Origin: Planctomycetota bacterium
Lineage (GTDB): Bacteria > Planctomycetota > Phycisphaerae > UBA1845 > PWPN01
DNA length: 64,000 bases
Assembly: GCA_029550525.1 (NCBI GenBank)
Contig: JAKPHF010000062.1
Coordinates: 1-64,000 of the forward strand
Reading direction: 5' to 3'
Made by a program: the position numbers and the translations under genes. The notes under the pieces were generated by a model that was not told where the DNA came from, searched no databases, and saw only the letters and a list, made by a program, of their open reading frames with translations. Position 1 is the stretch's first letter, and each line of letters opens with the position of its first letter. This document shows, piece by piece, positions 33,782-41,879 of this stretch.

Positions 33782-34609
33782 ATGGAACGATGGTGCGGGA
33801 CAACGCGGACATGCCAACGGCGACGACGTCACGCAAAATCGCACGCCTTCACACTGATTGAAGTCCTCGTCGTGGTTGCCATCATCGCGTTGCTCGTCGC
33901 CATCCTGCTGCCCTCGCTGGCCCGAGCCCGATTCCAGAGCCGCGTCACCGTCTGCCAGAGCAACCTGCACCAGTTGGGGCTCGGCATCACCGCCTATGCC
34001 AACGAACAGGGGACGATTCCATTTGGCCCCACCGTCGAACTGATGTTCTCGCCGTTCCTCGAGCCCAACGACGGCAAGCTGGCCACCAACCAGATCTGGA
34101 CCGGCCCGCAGGTCGTGTTGCCCAAAAACGACGTCGATCCGCAGCGCATGGGCCTGGGAATGCTGCTGTCCAAGGCGTCGGTCTGGCCACAAATGATGTA
34201 CTGCCCGGGCGATGACACCAACGATCCGCAGGAAGAACTGGCCAAAGTGCGGGAGCGGACTGACAAGGCGGCGTATAGTTCGTACCTGTATCGTCAACTG
34301 CAGGAGACCAACGGTCGAGGCAAGCTTGACAACCTGGGCAAGAACTCCGCAACGCCGCCTCGATTAGCCACCGCGCTGGCCCTGGACATCAACTCGCTTC
34401 TCAGCCTCGATCCCGACGCCAAGCGGACCAATCATCAGGCCCAGCAGGTAAACGTGCTGTACATCGACGCCTCCGCCCGCAGCTACGACAACCGGAAGCA
34501 TCATTTTTCCATCCGCGACGAAAACCTCAGCGACGATCACACCCGCATCCTCCAGGACCTCGCCGCCCGCCGTGCCGAGATCCTCCAGGAATGTGACCGG
34601 AGGTATTGA
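33782..34609 (+). CDS. Type II secretion pseudopilin-like protein
   Basis: 275 residues from the first ATG; the leader is long and basic (RRRRHAKSHA) and the true start could be nearer the prepilin site. The class III prepilin signal is plain: FTLIEVLVVVAIIALLVAILLPSLARAR with Glu5 after the cleavage site. The remainder is a pseudopilin-like globular domain (CQSNLHQLGLGITAYANEQG, VLYIDASARSYDNRK). Such proteins are numerous in planctomycetes and often stand alone. Heptamer units begin four bases after its TGA stop. Confidence 0.88.
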   Translation: MERWCGTTRTCQRRRRHAKSHAFTLIEVLVVVAIIALLVAILLPSLARARFQSRVTVCQSNLHQLGLGITAYANEQGTIPFGPTVELMFSPFLEPNDGKLATNQIWTGPQVVLPKNDVDPQRMGLGMLLSKASVWPQMMYCPGDDTNDPQEELAKVRERTDKAAYSSYLYRQLQETNGRGKLDNLGKNSATPPRLATALALDINSLLSLDPDAKRTNHQAQQVNVLYIDASARSYDNRKHHFSIRDENLSDDHTRILQDLAARRAEILQECDRRY

Positions 34610-34611
34610 GT

Positions 34612-34645
34612 GGAGCTGTCAGCTCTCAGCTGTCAGCTTTGAGCC
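34612..34645. repeat. Heptamer tract at pseudopilin 3' end
   Basis: AGCTGTC, AGCTCTC, AGCTGTC, AGCTTTG, AGCC directly after the stop codon. Confidence 0.7.
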
Positions 34646-34651
34646 ATGCGG

Positions 34652-34851
34652 GGTCACCACAGAGACTCAGAGACGCAGGGAAGAGGCCAAGAAAAGACGG
34701 ATAAAATCAGGTCAGGAGAGACTTCCTGCATTCATCCTGTCTGACAATCTGCGAAAATCTGCGCAATCTACGGACAATAACATGACACAGAAGCCTTCGA
34801 AAAGCGGATCGTCCACTTCCTCTCTGTGCCTCTGTGTCTCGGTGGTGAATA
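34652..34851. repeat. Inverted CACAGAG/CTCTGTG pair enclosing an AATCTGCG repeat
   Basis: GGTCACCACAGAGACTCAG at 34652 onward and TGCCTCTGTGTCTCGGTGG near 34827-34845 are near complements. The 34744-34777 segment between them repeats AATCTGCGAA, AATCTGCGCA, then ACGGACAA. Confidence 0.6.
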
Positions 34852-34910
34852 TGTGGGAGGCGAGCAGGATGCCCGCCCCCCCGGAATGCGACTGAGTCTG
34901 ATCCGGCTTC

Positions 34911-35762
34911 TCAAGCGCGTTTCTGCAACCGGCGCACGTTTCGCAGACAGGCTTTGACGCTTTCCAGCGGCGTGGTCGCGTAGCTTTCCTGTTCGACGAT
35001 GTACCACTCGGTGCCGCCGCGGGTCTCACAGAACTCGAACACGTCCTTCCACTTGACCTCACCCTCGCCAATGACCGCGCCGGGCTTGCCGCCGTGCTCT
35101 TTGAGATGGATGGTGACCGAACGGCCGGGATACTTCGCGAGCGTCGCCAGGGGATCGCCTCCGCCGGCCAGGCAGTTGCCGACGTCGAGTTGCATGATCA
35201 CGTCCGGGCCGGCGGCGTCGAACAGCACTTCCCAGGGGATTTGACCTTCGACCTTCTTGAAGTCGCCAGCGTGAGCGTGGTAGCCGACCCGCATGCCCTG
35301 AGGCTTGACCTTCTCGGCAATGTCGGTCAGCAGCTTGGCCGTCTCGCGCAAAGCGGCAATGCTGGCCATGCGCTCCCGGGGCAACGAAGGGACGACCAGG
35401 TACTTGTTGCCGATGACCTTGTTGTACTCGACGGTGCGGGCGAGGGCGTCGCCCACGAGCGTGTCCAGTGCCGTATGCGTGCCACAGCACTTGAGCTTAT
35501 TGGCGTCGAGCAGCTCGCGCATTTCCTCGGCCTTGCGGTCGTAGTAGCCGGCGAACTCCACGCCCTCGTAGCCCATCTCGGCAACGGCCTTCAGGACGCC
35601 CGGCAGGTCTTTGGCGCAATCCTGGCGAACCGAGTACAACTGCAAGCCCACGGGAATGCGTTTCTTGGGCTTGTCCTCGTTGGCGGCCAGCAGTTGCTCG
35701 GCAGCCAGCAAACCGACTCCGCCCAAACCGGCTTTGAGAAAAACTCTTCGCGACTGGTTCAT
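34911..35762 (-). CDS. Exported sugar phosphate isomerase/epimerase-like TIM-barrel protein
   Basis: 283 residues from ATG 35762, with AAGGGGCAGG just upstream. The leader MNQSRRVFLKAGLGGVGLLA has a twin-arginine-like SRRVFLK and a hydrophobic segment, so Tat export is likely. The body is an AP-endonuclease-2/xylose-isomerase barrel: GLQLYSVRQDCAKDLPGVL, GYEGVEFAGYYDR, GYHAHAGDFKK, MQLDVGNCLAGGGDP and TEWYIVEQE give the metal-binding acids and histidines. It is a frequent planctomycete family (IolE/hydroxypyruvate isomerase-like); the substrate is unknown. Confidence 0.88.
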   Translation of the reverse strand: MNQSRRVFLKAGLGGVGLLAAEQLLAANEDKPKKRIPVGLQLYSVRQDCAKDLPGVLKAVAEMGYEGVEFAGYYDRKAEEMRELLDANKLKCCGTHTALDTLVGDALARTVEYNKVIGNKYLVVPSLPRERMASIAALRETAKLLTDIAEKVKPQGMRVGYHAHAGDFKKVEGQIPWEVLFDAAGPDVIMQLDVGNCLAGGGDPLATLAKYPGRSVTIHLKEHGGKPGAVIGEGEVKWKDVFEFCETRGGTEWYIVEQESYATTPLESVKACLRNVRRLQKRA

Positions 35763-35994
35763 ACCTGCCCCTTCCGTGTACCGGGTCATACCGTCGTTGG
35801 CTGCACGGGTCAGAACGGGCCCGAGCGCGGCGCCATGCTACCGCGCGGACCGGTGGTCTGACCAGCCACCGGCCATCCCGTTGGTGTCACCGACAGACCG
35901 AACGCACGTAATACCCACATTCGTCAGCACTTACGAAACACAGAGACACCAGCCTGGCTGGTCCGGCCGGCTCACAATCGAGCGACGTGCGTAC

Positions 35995-36023
35995 TTTACA
36001 GTACTTCGTGACATAATTATATT
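35995..36023 (+). promoter_or_regulatory. Sigma-70-type promoter for the amidase fusion gene
   Basis: TTTACA (35995-36000), 17-base spacer, TATATT (36018-36023). Transcription would start near 36030, at the edge of the inverted repeat ACACCCA-GGAA-TGGGTGT (36031-36048). Confidence 0.6.
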
Positions 36024-36030
36024 ATCATAC

Positions 36031-36048
36031 ACACCCAGGAATGGGTGT
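36031..36048. promoter_or_regulatory. Palindrome at the predicted transcription start
   Basis: ACACCCA-GGAA-TGGGTGT, 7-bp arms, at the predicted start of the amidase fusion mRNA. It could be an operator or a 5' mRNA hairpin. Confidence 0.45.
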
Positions 36049-36115
36049 ACCGCAAACGTGGCCGTCCGAGTGGACGAGTCCCGGTCACATCCCTCACTTC
36101 TAAGGGGAACACATC

Positions 36116-39100
36116 GTGGCTCCAAAGCAACTTTGCTGCGGGTTGGCAGCGCTGGCGATGGTCTGTTCAACAGCGGCCGTTCGAGCCGAGCCGGTCGCGG
36201 TCTGCTTCTGGTCGGATTCGACCTTGTATCTGGCGTCACGGGAGTTGGGGGAAGGAGCGGACCTGCTGACGGAAACGGCGTTGGCCTTGCTCGATGGGCC
36301 GACGGCCGAAGAGACCGCTCAAGGGCTCTGGAGCGCGATCCCTGCCGGCACCCAACTGCAAGCCGCCTACATCGAAGGCGATACGCTGGTCATCGACTTG
36401 TCGGAAGAGGTCCTCGTCGGCCTGAACGATCAGAAGGTGGCCCAGATCTATGACCAGGTTCGTTTCAGCTATCGCGCACTGAACCTGGCCCCGAACATCA
36501 GCGTCACGTCGGGCGGTCAGATACTCGCCCTGTACCTGCCGCCGTCCAAGCCCGTGGAAGGAGTCTCCCCCGCCCCTGCCCCGATGCTCGAGACTCAGAC
36601 CGAGCCCTCGCCGGGCACCGCGTTGAGCGGCCGCAGCATCACGTTGTCGCCCGGACACGGCTGGCTCTGGATCGGCTCGTCCTGGGCCTACGAGCGTCCG
36701 CAGACTTGTGCCCCCCTGCTCCAGGAAGACCTCCACAACGTCGAGATCATCGCGTACCTGGACACCTACCTCAAGCAGGATGGCATGACCGTCCGCAACG
36801 TCCGCTGTCTGGACAAGAACTACGGGAACGAGCCGATGACCGGCAAGCCGTGGTGGCACATGTCCAACTACGTTTGGCTCGCGCATCTGGGCTATCCCTG
36901 CAGCGTGTACCTGCCCGTCACCGGCAGTTCCGACAACTGCACCATCGGATCGGGCCCCAGCGAGGCCAGCGACAGCTACCGTGCCCGCGCGCTGGCGTCG
37001 AACTTGGACAACTCCGATCTGTACCTCTCGCTTCACACCAACGCCTTCCAGGGCAACTGCTATAGTTCCTGCCCGACGGGCAGCGAGAGCTTCTACGACG
37101 GCAGCGGCGCCCACGCGCCGTGGGGCCAGGCCAGTCTGGACTTCGGAAACAACATTCACAACAACATGATGACCGTGCTGCAACAGCACGTGGACCCGGC
37201 GTGGAAGTGCCATGGCAGTCCATGCGTGCGGAACTCGAACGGCGCTTACGCCGAAATCTATCACGCCACACGGCCGGCGGTCCTGGTGGAACTCGCCTTC
37301 CACGACAGTTGCGTGGGCGACGCCGACGAACTGCACTTGCAGGACAACTTCTTCCGCTCGGCCGCGATGTACGGCCTGTATAAGGGAATCTGCGCCCAGT
37401 TCGGCGTGACACCCACGTTCGATTTCTACTCGGCCGAGTACGTCAGCGACACCATCCCCGAGACCATGGAGGCCGGCCGGCCTTACACCGTCAGTGTCAC
37501 GCTCATCAACCGCGGCGTACTGTGGAAGCAAGCCCGCGGATTCCGTCTCGGAGCTGTCGACGACAGCGACCCGTTCACCGCCTTCAACCGCGTACAACTG
37601 ACCGGCGAAGTCGGGCCTGGCGAGACATGTACGTTCACCTGGCAGATGGTGGCCCCGGCTGCCGGCGACTATGTATCCGACTGGCGCATGGTCCGTGACG
37701 GGTACACCTGGTTCGGCCCCACGATCGCCAAGAACATTCATGTCGAGCCCAGCCAGGACGTCCAGCCGCCGACCACGCCTACCCATCTGGTGGCCACCGC
37801 GCTGAGCCAGACCTCGGTGCGGCTCAGCTGGACGGCCTCAACCGACGACGTGCGCGTCGCCGGCTACGAGATCCGGCGCGACGGCGTCATCATCGCCACC
37901 AGCGAGACCAATACGTACACCGACAACACCGTCACCGGCGACACCAGCTATGCCTACGAGGTGCGGGCTTACGACTTCCCGCCGAACTACTCCGAGTGGA
38001 GCAACACGGCCGTGGTCCACACGCCGCCGTTCGATGACGAAGCACCCAGCGTGCCTCAAAACGTGGCCGCGGTCGCGCTCAACCTCACTACCGTCCGCGT
38101 GACGTGGGACGCATCGACCGACAACATCGCCGTAGCCGGCTACGAAGTGCGGCGGAACGGGAGCACGGTGGTCACCGTCACCGGCACGACGTTTGACGAC
38201 ACCGGCCGCACGCCGAATACCACTTACACGTACGAGGTCCGCGCGAAAGACACCAACAACAACTTCTCCGAGTGGAGCGCGAGCGTCAGTGCGACGACTC
38301 CTCCCGACGTGACGCCGCCCGGTGCTCCGCAGAACCTTACCGCGGTAGCCGTCAGCTCCAATCTGGTGCAACTAACCTGGAGTGCAGCCACCGACGACAT
38401 CGGCGTGACCGGCTACGAGGTACAGCGCGACGAGGTCATGATCGCCAACGTTACGGGCACGAGCTATTCCGACAACACCTGCATCGGCGACACGACGTAT
38501 GTCTACCGCGTACGGGCCAAGGATGCCGCCCAGAACTGGGGGGCCTACAGCATTCCGGCTACGGTGACTACGCCGACTTCGCTGATCGTGGTTCTGGAAG
38601 ACGGTTTTGACGGCAATCTGAACAACTGGACGCAATCCGCCGAACCGTTCGAATACTCCGGAAGCGTCAACCGTCCAGGTTCCACGGGGGCAGGTTCGGC
38701 CCGCTGTGTCACGTCCGACGCCGCCAAGGACGGCGCGACCATGTTCAAGGAGTTCGACCGGCCGTTCGCCCAGGCCGTCGCCTCGGGATGGTATCGCGAC
38801 CCCAGAGGTGGCAGAGGCACGGGCTGCTCGTTCTCCGGAGCCCGCCAGGCCCTTTCGCTTCGCGACCGGACCAACAGCACGTCGTTCCTGCTGGACAATG
38901 GCTTGTCCCAAAACGGCGGGTCCAACTACACCTGGCGTCTCGTGGGTTCAGGAGGCAGCGCCACCAACACGGCGTATGGCCCGCGTTACGCCAGTTCCGA
39001 CTGCAACCCGGCGTGGATCTACTTCGAAACCACGGTGACGCCGAACCCGCCGAACGCCTCGCCCGCAGCCACCTTCATCGTCAAGGTGACCGACGGCGGA

Positions 39101-40261
39101 GGCACACACACCACGCAGCAGAACATCCCCAACCAGAGTTTCTTCACCGGCACGTCCAGCGGGATCGGCCGCCTCCACATCGGCATCGGTGCGTCGACCA
39201 CCGGCGGCGACGTCTACTGGGACGACATCAAGTTCGCGGCGTATCGCCCCGGCCCACCGACCATGAACACGCCGACCATCACCGCGAGCAACATCCAATG
39301 GAAGTTTACCAAGGCCGCCGACCACTACCTGTACGGCTTTGACGTGGCCGACGCCAACGGCACCATCAAGTCGCCGCAGTGGAACACGTCGGGCTGGTTG
39401 AACCGCAATGCCACCTCCTGGACCGAGACGCTGCCGGCCAATACGACCGTCACACGCAAAGTGCGGGCCTGGAATGGCACACTCAACAGCGACTGGTCCG
39501 AACCTCTGACCGCAACGACGCTGTCCATCCCGCCGACGGCGGGCAAGATCATTTCCAATGTCGCCCAGGGCTGCCCCGGCGAAGACGTGATCTGGGCGGC
39601 AGTGGATGGCTTCGGACCGGGCAAGGTGCAGTACTATCGGTATGCCTGGAATACGTCGGCGACGTATACGTTTACCGGCAGCGAGCCGGTCTGGGACGCC
39701 GGTACACTGACCGTCCAGCCGACCGCCGCGGGTACGTGGTATCTGCACGTACGCGGCTACAACGCCGCCGACGTGGCCAACGGCACGTTCAGCTACACGT
39801 TCACAGTGCCCGACAGTGATGGCGACGGGGTCGCTGATTGCATGGACAACTGCCCAAGCGTGGCCAACGCCGATCAGGCCGACTCGGATCAGGACACGGT
39901 GGGCGACGCCTGCGACAATTGTGTGTCAATGGCCAACGCGGACCAGGCGGATGCCGACGCCGATAAGGTGGGAGACGAATGTGATACCTGTCCGAATACC
40001 GTGCCCGGCGCGGTCGTGGACGGCCAGGGCTGCCCACCGACCGTTCGATTCGACTTTGACCGCGACGGTGACGTGGACCCGTTCGATTTCGACGTCTTTG
40101 CCGCCTGCAGTCAGGGTCCCGCGATTCCGCACGGCACGTCCAGCCACTGTACGCAGGCCGACGTCAACGCGGACGGCGACGTGGACCAGCAGGACTTCGC
40201 CGCCTTCCAACGTTGCCTGAGCGGCGAGAATGTCCCAGCCCAACCGGGATGTGAAGGATAG
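36116..40261 (+). CDS. Giant secreted N-acetylmuramoyl-L-alanine amidase fusion (GerMN, amidase, Ig, FN3, TSP3, dockerin-like)
   Basis: 1381 residues from GTG 36116 (AAGGGG about 9 bases upstream; signal peptide to about residue 24). Order: GerMN-like domain 27-143; Amidase_3 domain about 172-425 with zinc/catalytic residues His181 (SPGHG), Glu204, His307 (SLHTN) and Glu392 (VELAFHD); NBR1-like Ig domain about 450-545; three fibronectin-III domains to about 820; a lectin-like beta domain; another FN3-like region; thrombospondin-3 calcium repeats (DSDGDGVADCMDNCP); and a two-loop dockerin-like end (FDRDGDVDPFDFDVFAAC, NADGDVDQQDFAAFQRC). It should cut peptidoglycan stem peptides outside the cell or in the envelope. 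The GerMN plus amidase pairing is known in spore formers, unexpected here. Confidence 0.92.
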   Translation: MAPKQLCCGLAALAMVCSTAAVRAEPVAVCFWSDSTLYLASRELGEGADLLTETALALLDGPTAEETAQGLWSAIPAGTQLQAAYIEGDTLVIDLSEEVLVGLNDQKVAQIYDQVRFSYRALNLAPNISVTSGGQILALYLPPSKPVEGVSPAPAPMLETQTEPSPGTALSGRSITLSPGHGWLWIGSSWAYERPQTCAPLLQEDLHNVEIIAYLDTYLKQDGMTVRNVRCLDKNYGNEPMTGKPWWHMSNYVWLAHLGYPCSVYLPVTGSSDNCTIGSGPSEASDSYRARALASNLDNSDLYLSLHTNAFQGNCYSSCPTGSESFYDGSGAHAPWGQASLDFGNNIHNNMMTVLQQHVDPAWKCHGSPCVRNSNGAYAEIYHATRPAVLVELAFHDSCVGDADELHLQDNFFRSAAMYGLYKGICAQFGVTPTFDFYSAEYVSDTIPETMEAGRPYTVSVTLINRGVLWKQARGFRLGAVDDSDPFTAFNRVQLTGEVGPGETCTFTWQMVAPAAGDYVSDWRMVRDGYTWFGPTIAKNIHVEPSQDVQPPTTPTHLVATALSQTSVRLSWTASTDDVRVAGYEIRRDGVIIATSETNTYTDNTVTGDTSYAYEVRAYDFPPNYSEWSNTAVVHTPPFDDEAPSVPQNVAAVALNLTTVRVTWDASTDNIAVAGYEVRRNGSTVVTVTGTTFDDTGRTPNTTYTYEVRAKDTNNNFSEWSASVSATTPPDVTPPGAPQNLTAVAVSSNLVQLTWSAATDDIGVTGYEVQRDEVMIANVTGTSYSDNTCIGDTTYVYRVRAKDAAQNWGAYSIPATVTTPTSLIVVLEDGFDGNLNNWTQSAEPFEYSGSVNRPGSTGAGSARCVTSDAAKDGATMFKEFDRPFAQAVASGWYRDPRGGRGTGCSFSGARQALSLRDRTNSTSFLLDNGLSQNGGSNYTWRLVGSGGSATNTAYGPRYASSDCNPAWIYFETTVTPNPPNASPAATFIVKVTDGGGTHTTQQNIPNQSFFTGTSSGIGRLHIGIGASTTGGDVYWDDIKFAAYRPGPPTMNTPTITASNIQWKFTKAADHYLYGFDVADANGTIKSPQWNTSGWLNRNATSWTETLPANTTVTRKVRAWNGTLNSDWSEPLTATTLSIPPTAGKIISNVAQGCPGEDVIWAAVDGFGPGKVQYYRYAWNTSATYTFTGSEPVWDAGTLTVQPTAAGTWYLHVRGYNAADVANGTFSYTFTVPDSDGDGVADCMDNCPSVANADQADSDQDTVGDACDNCVSMANADQADADADKVGDECDTCPNTVPGAVVDGQGCPPTVRFDFDRDGDVDPFDFDVFAACSQGPAIPHGTSSHCTQADVNADGDVDQQDFAAFQRCLSGENVPAQPGCEG

Positions 40262-40295
40262 GAAGCCGCAGTTGACCGCCGATGGCAAGTTCGAC

Positions 40296-40331
40296 GGGGC
40301 TCGGGAATCCCACCAAAGATTCTCGAGCCCC
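40296..40331. terminator. Strong stem-loop after the amidase fusion gene
   Basis: Arms GGGGCTCGGGAATC (40296-40309) and GATTCTCGAGCCCC (40318-40331) pair over 14 bases with one mismatch around an 8-base loop. No U-run follows, so it may be a processing or stabilising structure. Confidence 0.45.
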
Positions 40332-40354
40332 CATCTTTGGGAAGGAATCGCAAA

Positions 40355-40390
40355 AGACGAAATCCGAATGACGAATGATGAATCAAAACG
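40355..40390. repeat. Heptamer tract, GAATGAY type
   Basis: GAATGAC, GAATGAT, GAATCAA in 7-nt register between the convergent amidase and ackA genes. Confidence 0.6.
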
Positions 40391-40420
40391 AGATAGCGAA
40401 TCGCCGGTCGCGCGCGGTGG

Positions 40421-40459
40421 AGCTCTGGCTCACAGCTCATAGCTCACAGTTCACAGCTT
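40421..40459. repeat. Heptamer tract containing the ackA stop codon
   Basis: On the minus strand: CTGTGAA, CTGTGAG, CTATGAG, CTGTGAG. The ackA TGA stop (40453-40451) is in the first unit. Confidence 0.75.
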
Positions 40460-41656
40460 CGACTCATCACACAGCATCCGGCAGGTTTGCCGGGCGATCA
40501 GCTTCTCCTCATCAGTCGGAATGACCCGTACGGTCACCCGGGCGTGGTCGGCGCTGATGACCGGCGCGTTGGCGACGTTGCGGGCGGGGTCGAGGGCGAT
40601 CCCCATGAACTCCAGCCCTTCGCAGACGCGGGTCCGAATGACGGGGCTGTTCTCGCCGATGCCGCCGGAGAAGACGAGGGTATCCAGCCCCTCCATCGCC
40701 GCCGCCAGGGCACCGATCCACTTGCGCGCCTGGTAACAGAAAACGGCCAGCGCCTCGGCGGCCCGCGGGTCGGTCTCCTCGTGCAACAGCAGGTCGCGAA
40801 CGTCCGAGCTGGTTTCGGAAATCCCGAGCAGACCCGACTGGCCGTTGATCATGCGGTGGAACTCGTCGAAGCTCATGCCCTCCACATCGTGCAGATACGA
40901 CACCAGGCCGGGATCGAGGTCGCCCGGACGCGTGCTCATCACCAAGCCCGCCGCCGGCGTGAAGCCCATGGTGGTATCCACGCTCTGCCCGCCGCTGACG
41001 GCGGCCATGCTCGCTCCGTTGCCCAGATGGGCCAGGACAATCCGCCCGGACGCGGCGTCCGGGTCGGCGATGCGTCGCAGTTCCTCCATCAGGTACGTGT
41101 ACGACAAACCGTGGAACCCGTATCGCCGGACCCCTTGCTCGTAGAATCGCCGGGGGATGGGCAGGATGTGGGCGACGGCCGGCATGTGGGCGTGGAACGC
41201 GGTGTCGAAACACGCGACCTGGGGAACGCGCGGCAGCACGCGGCCGAACGCCTCCAAGATCATCAACTGTACGGGCACGTGCAGCGGCGCGAAATTACGA
41301 CACCGCTCCAGCTCGGCGAGCAACGCGGGCGTGACGCGGGCCGGCTCGACGAGCCGCGGTCCGCCATGCACGACGCGGTGCCCGATGGCCAGCAGTTCGC
41401 CGGAGCCCGCGTGGGTCTCGACGAGTTCGGTCAGGATCGGCAGGCAGGCCGCGTGGTCGGGTAGTTGAAGCACGCGGCGATGTGTCTGGCCGGTCGCGAC
41501 GTCGTGCCAACTGAAGTGTCCGTCAGCCAGGTGGACGCGATCGAACTTGCCCGCCAGCACGAGTGTCGGCTCCGCGGCCGCGCGGTACAGGGCAAATTTC
41601 AAACTGGAGGAACCGGCGTTGATGATCAGGACGCAGCCCGGGCTGCTAAACAACAT
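40451..41656 (-). CDS. ackA: Acetate kinase
   Basis: 401 residues from ATG 41656 (AGGAG 9 bases upstream). It interconverts acetate and acetyl phosphate with ATP, in acetate overflow or fermentation. ASKHA motifs: VLIINAGSSSLKFAL at the N-terminus, HRVVHGGP near 95, FDTAFH near 147, YGFHGLSYTYL near 178, LAHLGNGASMAAV near 205, and VFSGGIGENSP near 330. The common RSGDIDP is RPGDLDP here. No phosphotransacetylase gene is adjacent. The stop is in a heptamer tract. Confidence 0.95.
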   Translation of the reverse strand: MLFSSPGCVLIINAGSSSLKFALYRAAAEPTLVLAGKFDRVHLADGHFSWHDVATGQTHRRVLQLPDHAACLPILTELVETHAGSGELLAIGHRVVHGGPRLVEPARVTPALLAELERCRNFAPLHVPVQLMILEAFGRVLPRVPQVACFDTAFHAHMPAVAHILPIPRRFYEQGVRRYGFHGLSYTYLMEELRRIADPDAASGRIVLAHLGNGASMAAVSGGQSVDTTMGFTPAAGLVMSTRPGDLDPGLVSYLHDVEGMSFDEFHRMINGQSGLLGISETSSDVRDLLLHEETDPRAAEALAVFCYQARKWIGALAAAMEGLDTLVFSGGIGENSPVIRTRVCEGLEFMGIALDPARNVANAPVISADHARVTVRVIPTDEEKLIARQTCRMLCDESKL

Positions 41657-41879
41657 GAGCGAGGGCTCCTGGTTCGTGTTCGGCGAAATCCCCCGCCATG
41701 ACATGCCGTCCCGACAGGACACCATCCATGTACCTTCATCCGTGGCCGGCCCTACGGAGGCTGGGGCCGCGAAATATAGCCGACGGCCCGTGCCGGTTCA
41801 ACAAGCCCGGGTTGCCGACAGCGGCCCGTTCCACTATACCTGTGGAATCTGTGACCGCCCCATTTCTGAGGACAATTCG

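Larger units (their letters stand above)
34610..34910. other. Composite repeat region between convergent genes
   Basis: It contains, in order, an AGCTNTC heptamer tract (34612-34645), a CTCTGT-family inverted pair (34652-34680 with 34816-34851), an AATCTGCG repeat between them (34744-34777) and a GC hairpin (34859-34877). No gene. Confidence 0.65.
35763..36115. other. Promoter region of the amidase fusion gene
   Basis: An AT-rich patch at 35995-36030 stands out in the GC-rich context and carries a good promoter; the rest shows no gene. Confidence 0.6.
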
